Positions 8,562-17,314 of a stretch of 64,000 bases of DNA are shown in pieces (position 1 is the first letter of the stretch; each line of letters begins with the position of its first letter). The notes under the pieces are model-generated. The model was given only the letters and a program-made list of their open reading frames with translations. It was not told the origin of the DNA and made no database searches. Origin of the DNA: Thermohalobaculum sp039184865 (GTDB lineage: Bacteria > Pseudomonadota > Alphaproteobacteria > Rhodobacterales > Rhodobacteraceae). The stretch covers positions 1-64,000 of the forward strand of contig JBCDAV010000029.1 of NCBI GenBank assembly GCA_039184865.1, in the 5' to 3' direction. The position numbers were made by a program, and so were the translations under genes.

Positions 8562-9749
8562 TCAGAGCCTCTCGAACTCGACTTCCAGCGCGCCGAGCGC
8601 GTCGATCGTGTTCGCAGGCAGATGCGCATCGAGATGCGGCAACGCCGCCGCCATCCCTCTGGCGACGGGTTCATAGTCGCGCCAGCCGAGAAGCGGGTTG
8701 AGCCAGACGATCCGGCGTGCCCGCCGGCGCAGCCGGACAAGCGCTGCCGCAAGCTCGGACGGCTTCGATGTGCAGTACCCGTCCGACAGGATCAGCACGA
8801 CCGTGCGTCCACCGACACTGTGCCGTGCATAGGCATCGTTGAAGCGGGTGAGGCTTCCCGCGATGTCGGTGCCGCCACCGAAGCCCTCCGCCATCAGCGA
8901 CAGACGCCCGGCGGCGCGCAGGGTGTCATGGTCGCGTAGTGCACCGGTCACGCGCATCAGCTTCGTGTGAAACAGGTAGGCATCGGTTTTTGTATCGACG
9001 CCGACCAGACCTTTCACAAAGGCGAGAAACACTCGGGCGTAGACCGCCATTGAACCGGAAACATCGCAGAGCGCCACGATTTGCAAGGGACGCTCCGGAC
9101 GCCGACGCCGATGCAGATCGAGCGGCTCGCCGCCGCGCGCGAGGCTGCTGCGGAGTATCCGCCGCATGTCGAGCTTGCGCCCACGCATCGCCATGCGGTG
9201 CCTGCGGGACCGGCGATCGCGAAGCGCCTTGGCAAGACGCTCCGCGGCCGCTTCGGCGGCACGCAGGCTTTCATCGTCCATCAACTCCCGCAGGTCACGA
9301 CGCGTCAGGTTCTCGGTCCGGGTCGCGATCAGCCGCCCATCCGTGCCCTCGGCCTCGCCATCGCCAGCGTCAGGGCGGCCATCGTCATCGGTGTCCTGTC
9401 CGCCGTCGGCGTCCTCGCCGAGATGCGGCTGCCAGAGTGTCGGCCGCGCGGCCTGCGTGCGCAGGTGGTCCGCCTTGACCTCGCCCTGCCTCTGCTTGCC
9501 GGTGTTGAACCAGTAAGCCTCGAAGAGATCGTCGAAACCGCGCCAGGCATCCTCGCCCGAGGCGAGCAGCGACTTCAGCGCCAGCCGCGCCTGCTCGGCA
9601 TCCGTTGCATCGACCGCCGACAGGGCCGCGAGCGCGTCCTGCGTCTCCTGCGGCCCTGCAACAAGTCCGTTCATGCGTAGATGCGCGAGAAAGCCCGAAA
9701 GCCGTTCACCGGGTCCCGTCGCCCGTGCGGGAAAGCGCGTCGCGCGCAT
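8562..9749 (-). CDS. coxE: CoxE, VWA-domain protein for CO dehydrogenase maturation
   Basis: 395-aa VWA-type protein. The MIDAS metal site is seen as CDVSGSM (DxSxS) with downstream GFGGGTDIAGSLTRF and VLILSDGYCTSKP. The N-terminal half is helical (RLSGFLAHLRMNGLVAGP) and a D/E-rich linker lies near residue 135. In Oligotropha, CoxE works with the AAA+ protein CoxD in assembling the [CuSMoO2] centre. The ATG at 9749 overlaps the coxD stop (ATGA), implying coupled translation and equal production. Confidence 0.92.
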   Translation of the reverse strand: MRATRFPARATGPGERLSGFLAHLRMNGLVAGPQETQDALAALSAVDATDAEQARLALKSLLASGEDAWRGFDDLFEAYWFNTGKQRQGEVKADHLRTQAARPTLWQPHLGEDADGGQDTDDDGRPDAGDGEAEGTDGRLIATRTENLTRRDLRELMDDESLRAAEAAAERLAKALRDRRSRRHRMAMRGRKLDMRRILRSSLARGGEPLDLHRRRRPERPLQIVALCDVSGSMAVYARVFLAFVKGLVGVDTKTDAYLFHTKLMRVTGALRDHDTLRAAGRLSLMAEGFGGGTDIAGSLTRFNDAYARHSVGGRTVVLILSDGYCTSKPSELAAALVRLRRRARRIVWLNPLLGWRDYEPVARGMAAALPHLDAHLPANTIDALGALEVEFERL

Positions 9750-10603
9750 CACGCGGCCTTGCCGACAATGCGGGCCAGCACCTCCGGCGGCATGGCATCG
9801 CGGTCCGCCGCGGTCTTCAGAAGACAGACCATCGTCGCCGCAACCGTTGCCGGATCGTCCGAGAGATCGTTCACCCCCAGACCCGACAGCGCCGCTGCCC
9901 AGTCGAGCATCTCGGCCACGCCCGGTTTCTTCTCCAGATCCTCGTGCCGGATCGCCTGGACCGTGTGCACGATCTGGGTCGCGAGACGCGCCTCGATCCT
10001 GGGCGCGCGGGCGCGCAGGATCGAAAGCTCGGCCTCGCGGTCGGGATAGTCGATAAATGCGTAGAGGCACCGGCGGCGCAGTGCGTCTGAAAGATCGCGC
10101 GTGCCGTTCGCCGTCAGGACCACCATCGGCCGGGTCTCGGCCTTGATCGTGCCAAGCTCCGGCACGGTGATCTGTCCTTCGGCCAGAATTTCCAGCAGAT
10201 AGGCCTCGAACTCCTCGTCGGCGCGGTCGATTTCGTCGATCAGCAGCACGGGCGCCTCGCTCTGCGTGATTGCCTCTAGCAAGGGGCGTTTCAGCAGGTA
10301 CTTGTCGGTGAAGACCGCATCCTCGGACCCGCCATCGGCGCGCAGCGCGAGCAGCTGGCGCTGGTAGTTCCACTCGTAGATCGCCTGCGAGGCGTCCAGC
10401 CCCTCATAGCACTGCAGCCGGATCAGGCGTGCACCCTTCAGCGATGCCAGCGCCTTGGCGACCTCGGTCTTGCCGACGCCCGCCGGACCTTCCAGCAACA
10501 GCGGCCTGCCCAGCACCAGCGACAGGTGCAGTGCCATCGCGAGATCGTCACCGGCCACATAGCCGGTCGCCCCGAACCCGTCCTGAAGATCGCGCCACGT
10601 CAT
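9749..10603 (-). CDS. coxD: CoxD, MoxR-family AAA+ ATPase
   Basis: 284-aa AAA+ chaperone of the MoxR/CoxD group. Walker A is GPAGVGKTEVAKA, Walker B is VLLIDEIDRAD, sensor 1 is VLTANGTRDLSDALRRRC, and the arginine-rich segment follows. CoxD of Oligotropha is known to be needed for sulfuration and copper insertion into CoxL. The start at 10603 overlaps the stop of the upstream HXXEE gene, and its own stop overlaps coxE, so it sits in an unbroken coupled series. Confidence 0.93.
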   Translation of the reverse strand: MTWRDLQDGFGATGYVAGDDLAMALHLSLVLGRPLLLEGPAGVGKTEVAKALASLKGARLIRLQCYEGLDASQAIYEWNYQRQLLALRADGGSEDAVFTDKYLLKRPLLEAITQSEAPVLLIDEIDRADEEFEAYLLEILAEGQITVPELGTIKAETRPMVVLTANGTRDLSDALRRRCLYAFIDYPDREAELSILRARAPRIEARLATQIVHTVQAIRHEDLEKKPGVAEMLDWAAALSGLGVNDLSDDPATVAATMVCLLKTAADRDAMPPEVLARIVGKAA

Positions 10604-11178
10604 GCCGCGACACGCCTGCGCAGTGCCAGCACAACAATACCGATGTGCAGCAGGACCACGACCCCGGCCGAGGCAAGATGCCCCACAAGTCCGGGCCCCG
10701 GCACCAGCGCGACAACCGAGATGCCGATCGGGATCAACAGGACCACAGCCGTGACGAGACCGGGATTGTAGCTCCCCCTCACCACACTGGGCGCGAGATG
10801 CACAAACCCGTTGATCAGCGCGAGATAGCCGGCCAGCAGCCCCCATGCCGGAGAAACGGCCACGTGCAGCCAGAGCGAAGCCGCCACGAAAAACCAGACG
10901 AAGACGATGTTGATCACCGCGACATTCGCGGGCGACAGGCCCGTGCGGTCCGGGCCGACCATCTCGTTGACATAGGTGCGAAACCGGTCGGCATCGTGCT
11001 CCTCGACCTGATGGATCATGTAGAGCGGCAACACCAGAAACACCGCGAGTGCCGCAGCGCCAAGATCGAGCAACGCTGCGAGCACGAGCAGGACAGGCAC
11101 CATGGCGGCCCCGCCGTAGACCCAGTGGTGAGCCACCCGGTCCAGAAAGGCCGCCGCGATGCCCGCCGGGTCAGCCAT
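10600..11178 (-). CDS. HXXEE-motif multi-pass membrane protein inside the cox operon
   Basis: 192-aa hydrophobic protein with about five membrane segments. It carries the defining HXXEE motif (IHQVEEHDADRF near residue 55) and the second conserved block GFVHLAPSVVRGSYNPGL. HXXEE proteins have no established biochemical function; the His/Glu pairs could bind metal. The gene overlaps coxL by 8 bp upstream and coxD by 4 bp downstream, so it is cotranslated with the CO dehydrogenase genes and is presumably part of that job, for example membrane anchoring or metal handling. That role is inference. Confidence 0.85.
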   Translation of the reverse strand: MADPAGIAAAFLDRVAHHWVYGGAAMVPVLLVLAALLDLGAAALAVFLVLPLYMIHQVEEHDADRFRTYVNEMVGPDRTGLSPANVAVINIVFVWFFVAASLWLHVAVSPAWGLLAGYLALINGFVHLAPSVVRGSYNPGLVTAVVLLIPIGISVVALVPGPGLVGHLASAGVVVLLHIGIVVLALRRRVAA

Positions 11179-13588
11179 GCAGGCCGAGATTATTGGCCGT
11201 CTGCCAGACGCGCCAATGATCGTGCGGCATGTGGCTTTGCGTCAGACCGAACGGCCGGAACGCATCGTGCACCGCATTCGAGAAGCACGGCACGCCGCCG
11301 ACATTCGGGCTCTCGCCCACGCCCTTGGCGCCGATCGGATGATGCGGCGACGGCGTTGTCGTGTGGTCGGTCTCGTAGCGCGGCGTCTCCCAGGCCGTCG
11401 GGATGAAGAAGTCCATCATCGTTGCCGTCTTGTGGTTGCCGTCCTCGTCATAGGCGATTTCCTGTCCCATGGCGATGGCAAGCGCCTCGGTCAGACCGCC
11501 GTGGACCTGTCCCTCGATGATCATCGGGTTGATCCGCGTTCCGCAATCGTCCAACGCGTAGAACTTGCGGATGTCGGCCTCGCCGGTGTCGACATCAATG
11601 TCGAGCACGCAGATATAGGCCCCGAACGGGTAGGTCATGTTCGGCGGATCGTAGTAGCTCACGGCCTCCAGACCCGGCTCGATGCCGGGGATTGCCTGGT
11701 TGTAAGCGGCAAAGGCGATCTCCTTCATCGTCTTGAACCGCTCCGGCGCACCCTTGACCACGAACCGGTCGATATCGAACTCGACATCGTCGTCGTGGAC
11801 CTCGAGCAGATAGGCCGCGATCATCTGCGCCTTGGCGCGGATCTTGCGCCCGGCCATCGCCGTCGCGGCACCGGCCACAGGTGTCGAGCGCGACCCATAG
11901 GTGCCGAGTCCGTAGGGCGCCGTGTCGGTGTCGCCTTCCTCGACGGTGATGTCGTCGGCGGGCAGACCGATCTCCGATGCCAGGATCTGCGCGAAGGTCG
12001 TCGCGTGACCCTGACCCTGGCTGATCGTCCCGAGACGCGCGATCGCCGAGCCGGTCGGATGGATGCGGATCTCGCACGAGTCGAACATGCCGAGCCCGAG
12101 GATATCGCAGTTCTTGACCGGTCCGGCCCCGACGATCTCGGTGAAATGCGTGAGCCCGATCCCCATCAGCTTGCGGGTCTTGCCGGTCTTGAAGTCCTCG
12201 ACCCGCTGTGCCTGCTCGCGGCGCAGATCGTCGTAGCCGACCGACTTCAGAGCCTTGTCCCAGGCGGTGTGGTAATCGCCCGAGTCGTACTCCCAGCCCA
12301 GCGCCGACTGGTACGGAAACTGGTCGGCCTTGATGAAGTTGATCCGGCGCAGTTCCGCCGCATCCATGTCGAGCTTGATCGCCAGCACCTCGATCATCCG
12401 CTCGATGAAATAGGCGGCCTCCGTCACCCGGAACGAGCAGCGATAGGCAACCCCGCCCGGCGCCTTGTTGGTGTAGACCCCGTCCACCGCCAGATAGGCC
12501 GTCGGGATATCGTAGGATCCTGTGCAGATGTTCATGAACCCGGCCGGGAACTTGGTCGGATCGGCGCAGGCGTCGAAGCCGCCATGGTCGGCGGTCGTGT
12601 GGCACCAGAGACCGGTGATCTTGCCCTCCTTCGTGGCGGAGATCTTGCCCTGCATCCAGTAATCGCGGGCGAATGCCGTGGACATCAGGTTGTCCATCCG
12701 GTCCTCGACCCACTTCACCGGCTTGCCGGTCACGATCGAGGCGACGATCGAGCAGATATAGCCCGGGTAGACCCCGACCTTGTTGCCGAAGCCGCCGCCG
12801 ATATCCGGGCTGATCACCCGGATGTTGTGCTCGGCGATGCCGGAGATCAGCGAGGCCACGGTGCGCACCGCGTGCGGCGCCTGGAACGTGCCCCAGAGCG
12901 TCAGCTTGCCGTTGACCTTGTCCATCGACGCGACCGACCCGCAGGTCTCGAGCGGGCAGGGGTGCGTGCGGTGATAGTAGATCATCTCCTCGGCGACCAC
13001 GTCGGCACCGTTGATCGCCGCCTCGGTCGCGTCCTTGTCCCCGGATTCCCAGGTGAAGATGTGGTTGTGGTGGCGGCGCGGCCCGTGCGCGCCCTCGGTC
13101 TTGCCTTCCAGATCCTCGCGCAGCACGACATCGGACTTCAGCGCCTCGAACGGATCGGTGAGAACCGGCAGGTCCTCGTAGTCGACCTCGACCAGTTCGA
13201 CGGCATCCGCCGCGATGTAGCGGTCATCGGCGATCACGAAGGCGACCTCCTGACCCTGGAACAGCACCTTGCCGTCGGCCAGCACCATCTGCTTGTCACC
13301 GGCGAGCGTCGGCATCCAGTGCAGCCCCAGCGGTTCGAGATCCTGCGCCGTCAGGACGGCATGGACGCCGGGCAGGGCCAGCGCTGCCGAGGCATCGACC
13401 GACTTGATCCACGCATGGGCGTAGGGCGAGCGCACGAAATCGCCGAACAGCATGCCGTCCAGCTTGATGTCGTCGACATAGTTGCCCTTGCCTTGGGTGA
13501 AGCGCGCATCCTCGACGCGCTTGCGGGCCGAGCCCATGCCCTTCAGCGCGCTGCGCCGCTGTTCGGGGGTTTGCGACATGTCGTTCAT
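11171..13588 (-). CDS. coxL: Form I aerobic carbon monoxide dehydrogenase, large (molybdenum) subunit
   Basis: 805-aa catalytic subunit that oxidises CO to CO2 with a molybdenum-copper centre. The decisive motif is AYRCSFR with Cys384 (the copper ligand, Cys388 in Oligotropha), which marks true form I CoxL rather than the AYRGAGR type of form II relatives. Also present are DIGGGFGNKVGVYPGY and the C-terminal IGAKGVGESPNVGG holding the active-site glutamate. Length matches the family. The ATG at 13588 overlaps the coxS stop by 4 bp. The subunit acts as part of a (LMS)2 complex that passes electrons to the respiratory chain. Confidence 0.97.
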   Translation of the reverse strand: MNDMSQTPEQRRSALKGMGSARKRVEDARFTQGKGNYVDDIKLDGMLFGDFVRSPYAHAWIKSVDASAALALPGVHAVLTAQDLEPLGLHWMPTLAGDKQMVLADGKVLFQGQEVAFVIADDRYIAADAVELVEVDYEDLPVLTDPFEALKSDVVLREDLEGKTEGAHGPRRHHNHIFTWESGDKDATEAAINGADVVAEEMIYYHRTHPCPLETCGSVASMDKVNGKLTLWGTFQAPHAVRTVASLISGIAEHNIRVISPDIGGGFGNKVGVYPGYICSIVASIVTGKPVKWVEDRMDNLMSTAFARDYWMQGKISATKEGKITGLWCHTTADHGGFDACADPTKFPAGFMNICTGSYDIPTAYLAVDGVYTNKAPGGVAYRCSFRVTEAAYFIERMIEVLAIKLDMDAAELRRINFIKADQFPYQSALGWEYDSGDYHTAWDKALKSVGYDDLRREQAQRVEDFKTGKTRKLMGIGLTHFTEIVGAGPVKNCDILGLGMFDSCEIRIHPTGSAIARLGTISQGQGHATTFAQILASEIGLPADDITVEEGDTDTAPYGLGTYGSRSTPVAGAATAMAGRKIRAKAQMIAAYLLEVHDDDVEFDIDRFVVKGAPERFKTMKEIAFAAYNQAIPGIEPGLEAVSYYDPPNMTYPFGAYICVLDIDVDTGEADIRKFYALDDCGTRINPMIIEGQVHGGLTEALAIAMGQEIAYDEDGNHKTATMMDFFIPTAWETPRYETDHTTTPSPHHPIGAKGVGESPNVGGVPCFSNAVHDAFRPFGLTQSHMPHDHWRVWQTANNLGLHG

Positions 13589-14079
13589 TCTGCGGCCTCC
13601 TTCTGCGCGTTCAGGACAGGTGCGGCGGCCATGATCGACTTGACGATGTTCTGATAGCCGGTGCAGCGGCAGAGATTGCCCGCCATTCCGAAGCGGACTT
13701 CCTCCTCTGTCGGGTCGGGGTTCTCCTGCAGGAAGCGGTGCGCGCGGGTGATCATGCCCGGCGTGCAGTAACCGCATTGCAGGCCGTGGTGCTCCTTGAA
13801 GGCCTCCTGCAGCACGCCGAGCGAGCCGTCCGGGTTCACCAGACCTTCGACGGTCGTGACATCCGATCCGTTCGCCTGACCGACGAAGACGGTGCATGCC
13901 TTCACGGACTTGCCGTCCATGTCGACCGTGCAGGCGCCGCAATGCGAGGTCTCGCAGCCGATATGCGGTCCCGTGATCTTCAGGTCTTCACGCAGAAAAT
14001 GGATCAGCAGGGTGCGCGGTTCGGCCAGCGCCTCGACCTCTTTTCCGTTCACTTTCAGCTTGATGTGCATCTTTGACAT
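13585..14079 (-). CDS. coxS: Carbon monoxide dehydrogenase small (2x[2Fe-2S]) subunit
   Basis: 164-aa iron-sulfur subunit. The plant-ferredoxin-like cluster ligands are visible as GCETSHCGACTVDMDG and KAC, and the second cluster as LQCGYCTPGM with GNLCRCTGY. Electrons move from the CoxL metal centre through these clusters to FAD on CoxM. ATG 14079 has GGGAGGAG about 8 bases upstream. It lies 17 bp after coxM and overlaps coxL, the normal M-S-L order. Confidence 0.96.
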   Translation of the reverse strand: MSKMHIKLKVNGKEVEALAEPRTLLIHFLREDLKITGPHIGCETSHCGACTVDMDGKSVKACTVFVGQANGSDVTTVEGLVNPDGSLGVLQEAFKEHHGLQCGYCTPGMITRAHRFLQENPDPTEEEVRFGMAGNLCRCTGYQNIVKSIMAAAPVLNAQKEAAE

Positions 14080-14096
14080 ATCTTGCTCTCCTCCCG

Positions 14097-14924
14097 TCAG
14101 GCGCGGCTTAGTGCGCGCTCTATGGCGCGGCGCAGGATCACCTGCGCCACATGTCTCTTGAACTGCACCGGTCCGCGCATGTCGTCGCCCGGATCAATGA
14201 CCGCCATCGTCGCTGCAACGGCGCCTTCGAGATCGCCCGACGCCAGTGCGGTGCCTGCCTCGGCCGACCAGACCGGCGTGTCCGCGAGGTTGGTCATGGC
14301 AACCGATGCCTGACCGCCGCCGCACAGCACGGCCGCTGCCGCCGTCGCGTAGTCGCCGATCTTGCGCTTCTGCTTCTCGTAGGCGTAGCCGGTGTTCGTC
14401 GGCACCGGGATCATGATCCGCGTCAGGATCTCGTCGTCGGCGCGGGCCGTGAAATAGGCGCTCTCGTAGAAATCGCGTGCCGCGACCGAGCGCGTGCCAC
14501 TCGGCCCGGACAACTCGTAGGTCGCGCCGAGGCACTGCATGAGCCCCGGCATGTCATTGCCCGGATCGCCGTTCGCGACGTTGCCGCCGATGGTGCCGAC
14601 ATAGCGCACCTGCGGGTCGGCGATCTGAAGCGCCGCCTCTCGAATGATCGGCACCGCGCGGCCGAGTGCTTGGTCCGTGATCAGGCGATCCTGCGTGACC
14701 ATCGCGCCGATCGTCACGGTGTCGCCGGTGACCGCGATCTCGCGCAGTTCCGCGATGTCTTGCAGATCGACCAGATGTTCGGGTGCGGCCATGCGCAGCT
14801 TCATCATGGGGATCAGGCTGTGTCCGCCTGCGAGAACGCGGGCGTCCTCGCCCAGTTGCGACAGCAATCCTGCCGCCTCCGAGACGGACTCGGGCCTATG
14901 GTATTCGAATGCTCCGGGTATCAC
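14097..14924 (-). CDS. coxM: Carbon monoxide dehydrogenase medium (FAD) subunit
   Basis: 275-aa flavoprotein of the CO dehydrogenase/xanthine dehydrogenase FAD-binding family. Both signature FAD motifs known from CoxM are present: AGGHS near residue 33 and TIGGNVANGDPGNDMP near 112. The start is GTG 14924, preceded by a strong AGGGAGGAGG. This is the first gene of the structural operon. The 146 bp between it and the coxC stop must hold the operon promoter unless coxC is cotranscribed; I found no clear operator in that gap. Confidence 0.95.
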   Translation of the reverse strand: MIPGAFEYHRPESVSEAAGLLSQLGEDARVLAGGHSLIPMMKLRMAAPEHLVDLQDIAELREIAVTGDTVTIGAMVTQDRLITDQALGRAVPIIREAALQIADPQVRYVGTIGGNVANGDPGNDMPGLMQCLGATYELSGPSGTRSVAARDFYESAYFTARADDEILTRIMIPVPTNTGYAYEKQKRKIGDYATAAAAVLCGGGQASVAMTNLADTPVWSAEAGTALASGDLEGAVAATMAVIDPGDDMRGPVQFKRHVAQVILRRAIERALSRA

Positions 14925-15070
14925 GAGCGACCTCCTCCCTACTTTGCGTTACCGCTTTGGGTACGATTTGTTTTGCCGGAAGCTAGGACGAACGTTCTGG
15001 AAGGCGAACCGGGATCAAACGAGCGGGGAAATCAACGCACCAATGGCGACTGGTGCGCATGAGCGGCGCG

Positions 15071-16255
15071 CTAGAGGCCGAGCGCCGCCTTGGTTGCTGC
15101 AACGTTTGCCCGGCTGACCGGCACGGGATCGACGCCGATGCCGGGCGCGAACAGGCAGACACCCTGATCCTTGCGCCGCTCGAACCCCGCGACGAAATCG
15201 AGATTGACCAGATAGCTCCGGTGGGTCCTGAGAAACGAAGCCTGTGCGAGTTCCTCGGCAATCCGCGTGATCGGCTGGGGACAGAAAGCTTCGCCGGACA
15301 CGCGGTGCAGGCGCGTGTAGTGACCCTCTGCCTGGATCGCCACGATCTCCGAGATCGGCGCGAAGAATGTCTTTCCGTCCTGCTGGTAGGGCAGCCGTCC
15401 CGGTGTCGTAGCCGCCGTTGCCGTCTCCGGTATTTCGTCCCACGGCTGGAAAGGTGGAGACGCGGGCACCGGCGTTGCATCAGCGCGCACCGCGCTAGCG
15501 GAGGGCTCGGGTGCCGCGTCGCGTAACGTGACCGTCGTCAGCAGGAACGCCCCGCAGATAAGGAAGGCCGCGATCAACACAAGCATGGCCAGCGTGTCGT
15601 TCGGCATCATGCGCAGGGTCGGCTCGACCCTCTCGAGCGGTAGGAATCCGGTCTGCGACATCGCGCTGAAATGCATCGCGAGGATGGCGATTCCATAGAC
15701 CGCGCCGCCCAGCATCAGTCCCCGCACTGTTCTCCGCCGATAGGCCATCTGCAGCGCGCCGATGCTGATGCCCGCTGAAAGCACCGTCGAGATCACGTAG
15801 CCCCAGGCACCGTAGACCGGCACGCAGCCGCGCATCCCGAACATGCCGACATAGTGCATGGCGACGACACCCAGCCCCATGACGACCCCGGCCGCCGCGA
15901 TGTGCAGGTTTGTGCGGCCTGCGAAATGCAAGATCAAGAGCGCCCCGCCGGTTACAAGAATGGCGATCAGCATCGAGGCCAGTGTGAACACCGGGTCATA
16001 GACCACGTCCACCGGCAGTTGCAGCGCCAGCATCGCCACGAAATGCGTCGACCAGACTCCGCCGCCCAGCACGGCCGCCGCGCGCACGATCGCCGCCTTG
16101 CGTTGCGCGGCAGGCAGGCGCGACACGCCGCTCGTGAGACTGAGACCAGTGAAGCCAGCGATGACCGCCAGCAGGGCGGCACCGGCTAGAAGGAACACGT
16201 TGTAGGACACTGCGAGCATGCGGTGCGGGTGATCTGTCTGGCTTGGTCGCGCCAC
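15071..16255 (-). CDS. coxC: CoxC-type regulator: MHYT membrane sensor fused to LytTR DNA-binding domain
   Basis: 394-aa protein with seven membrane segments in the N-terminal 240 residues carrying MHYT-type motifs (STHFVAMLAL, AMHYVGMFGMRG, AMHFSAMSQ), followed by a C-terminal LytTR DNA-binding domain (FAPISEIVAIQAEGHYTRLHR, FLRTHRSYLVNLDFVAGFER). MHYT domains are proposed to hold copper and sense CO, O2 or NO, and this architecture is that of CoxC upstream of cox operons. GTG 16255 gives the full frame; ATG 16219 would give a more usual MHYT N-terminus. It probably activates coxM onwards. Confidence 0.9.
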   Translation of the reverse strand: MARPSQTDHPHRMLAVSYNVFLLAGAALLAVIAGFTGLSLTSGVSRLPAAQRKAAIVRAAAVLGGGVWSTHFVAMLALQLPVDVVYDPVFTLASMLIAILVTGGALLILHFAGRTNLHIAAAGVVMGLGVVAMHYVGMFGMRGCVPVYGAWGYVISTVLSAGISIGALQMAYRRRTVRGLMLGGAVYGIAILAMHFSAMSQTGFLPLERVEPTLRMMPNDTLAMLVLIAAFLICGAFLLTTVTLRDAAPEPSASAVRADATPVPASPPFQPWDEIPETATAATTPGRLPYQQDGKTFFAPISEIVAIQAEGHYTRLHRVSGEAFCPQPITRIAEELAQASFLRTHRSYLVNLDFVAGFERRKDQGVCLFAPGIGVDPVPVSRANVAATKAALGL

Positions 16256-16337
16256 TCTAGGCGCTAATCGACAGACTTCTCAACTGCCAACGCCCGTGTC
16301 CAATCAAAACGCGCGGAGGTCGGCCGGTGATGCCTTG

Positions 16338-17237
16338 TCAATTCGGGCCGCTGACAGCGCCGCGCCGGTTCAGATTGATCGCATAGACCGAGGTCGACGC
16401 CGTAATGAACAGCCGGTGCCGGTGACGACCGCCGAAACAGACGTTCGAGACCACTTCGGGCACCAGGATCTTTCCCAGCAGCGCCCCCTCCGGTGACAGG
16501 CAGTGCACGCCGTCCGCGGCCGAGGACCAGATATTGCCCTCGGTATCGCAGCGGAACCCGTCGGCGACGCCGGGGCTGATCGCGTGCAGGACGTCCCCGC
16601 CAGAGAGGGTGTTATCGGTAACATCAAAGGCCCGGATGTGCGTTGGATCGGAGCCGTACATCCGCCCGGTGTCGGCGATGTAGAGGCGGCTCTCATCGGG
16701 GCTGAAAGCAAGCCCGTTCGGGCAGTGGAAATCGTCGACTGCAACGGCAATCGTCCCGTCCGGGTCGACGCGGTAGACATGGCACGGCAGTTCCTGCTCG
16801 GCGTGCTGACCCTCGTAATCCTGCTTGATACCGTAGTGGGGATCGCTGAACCAGATCGAGCCGTCGGATTTCACGATCACATCGTTCGGCGAGTTCAGCC
16901 GCTTGCCCTCGAAGCTGTCGGCAATCACCGTGATGGTCCCGTCGTATTCCGTGCGAGTCACCCGCCGGCTCAGGTGCTCGCAACTCACCAACCGCCCCTG
17001 CCGGTCCCGCGTGTGGCCGTTGGCGAAGTTCGACGGCGTGCGGAAGGTCGAGATCCCGGTCTCGGCGTTCCAGCGCAGGATGCGATCGTTTGGGATGTCT
17101 GAGAACAGCAGGCAGTCGGCGTCGCCGAACCAGACCGGCCCCTCGACCCAGTCGAACCCCGTCGCGATCCGTTTGACCGGCGCATTGCCCTGAACATAGG
17201 TGTTGAAGACCGGCTCGAAGGCTTCGAAGAATGACAA
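16338..17237 (-). CDS. SMP-30/gluconolactonase/LRE-family protein
   Basis: 299-aa six-bladed beta-propeller of the SMP-30 family, which hydrolyses sugar lactones to aldonic acids with a divalent metal. Typical strings are EGPVWFGDADCLLFSDIPND, NSPNDVIVKSDGSIWFSDP and CPNGLAFSPDESRLYIADT; the Glu, Asn and Asp of these blocks are metal ligands in the family. The start is TTG 17237, chosen because GGGAGGAAA lies 6-7 bases before it. It is divergent from the GlcG-like gene with an operator between, and a second operator-like copy lies inside its coding region at 16610-16624. Confidence 0.88.
   Translation of the reverse strand: MSFFEAFEPVFNTYVQGNAPVKRIATGFDWVEGPVWFGDADCLLFSDIPNDRILRWNAETGISTFRTPSNFANGHTRDRQGRLVSCEHLSRRVTRTEYDGTITVIADSFEGKRLNSPNDVIVKSDGSIWFSDPHYGIKQDYEGQHAEQELPCHVYRVDPDGTIAVAVDDFHCPNGLAFSPDESRLYIADTGRMYGSDPTHIRAFDVTDNTLSGGDVLHAISPGVADGFRCDTEGNIWSSAADGVHCLSPEGALLGKILVPEVVSNVCFGGRHRHRLFITASTSVYAINLNRRGAVSGPN
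16610..16624. promoter_or_regulatory. TGTTATCGGTAACAT operator-like copy within the SMP-30 gene
   Basis: Same 15-base sequence as the two intergenic copies at 17272 and 19776. It lies in the coding region, where it encodes part of VTDN on the minus strand. An intragenic operator can act by looping with the upstream one about 650 bp away, as in LacI-family systems, but coincidence cannot be excluded. Confidence 0.45.
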
Positions 17238-17271
17238 GGCCGTTTCCTCCCGTCCACGATCACGCTAGGAC

Positions 17272-17286
17272 TGTTATCGGTAACAT
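17272..17286. promoter_or_regulatory. TGTTATCGGTAACAT, GntR/IdnR-type operator between SMP-30 and GlcG-like genes
   Basis: Near-perfect palindrome of the form TGTTA-N4-TAACA. The LacI-family gluconate regulators GntR and IdnR of E. coli use ATGTTA-N4-TAACAT sites (established knowledge). It lies 35 bp from the SMP-30 start and 29 bp from the GlcG-like start, ideal for repressing both divergent promoters. Confidence 0.75.
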
Positions 17287-17314
17287 ATCGGTATCGATTG
17301 GAGGCGCAAGGCCA

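Noticed and set aside
11159..13654. 831-aa open frame on the plus strand opposite coxL
   Set aside because: It mirrors the coxL reading frame on the other strand, is rich in Arg/His/Asp as expected from GC-rich antisense, and has no domain. coxL is unambiguous.
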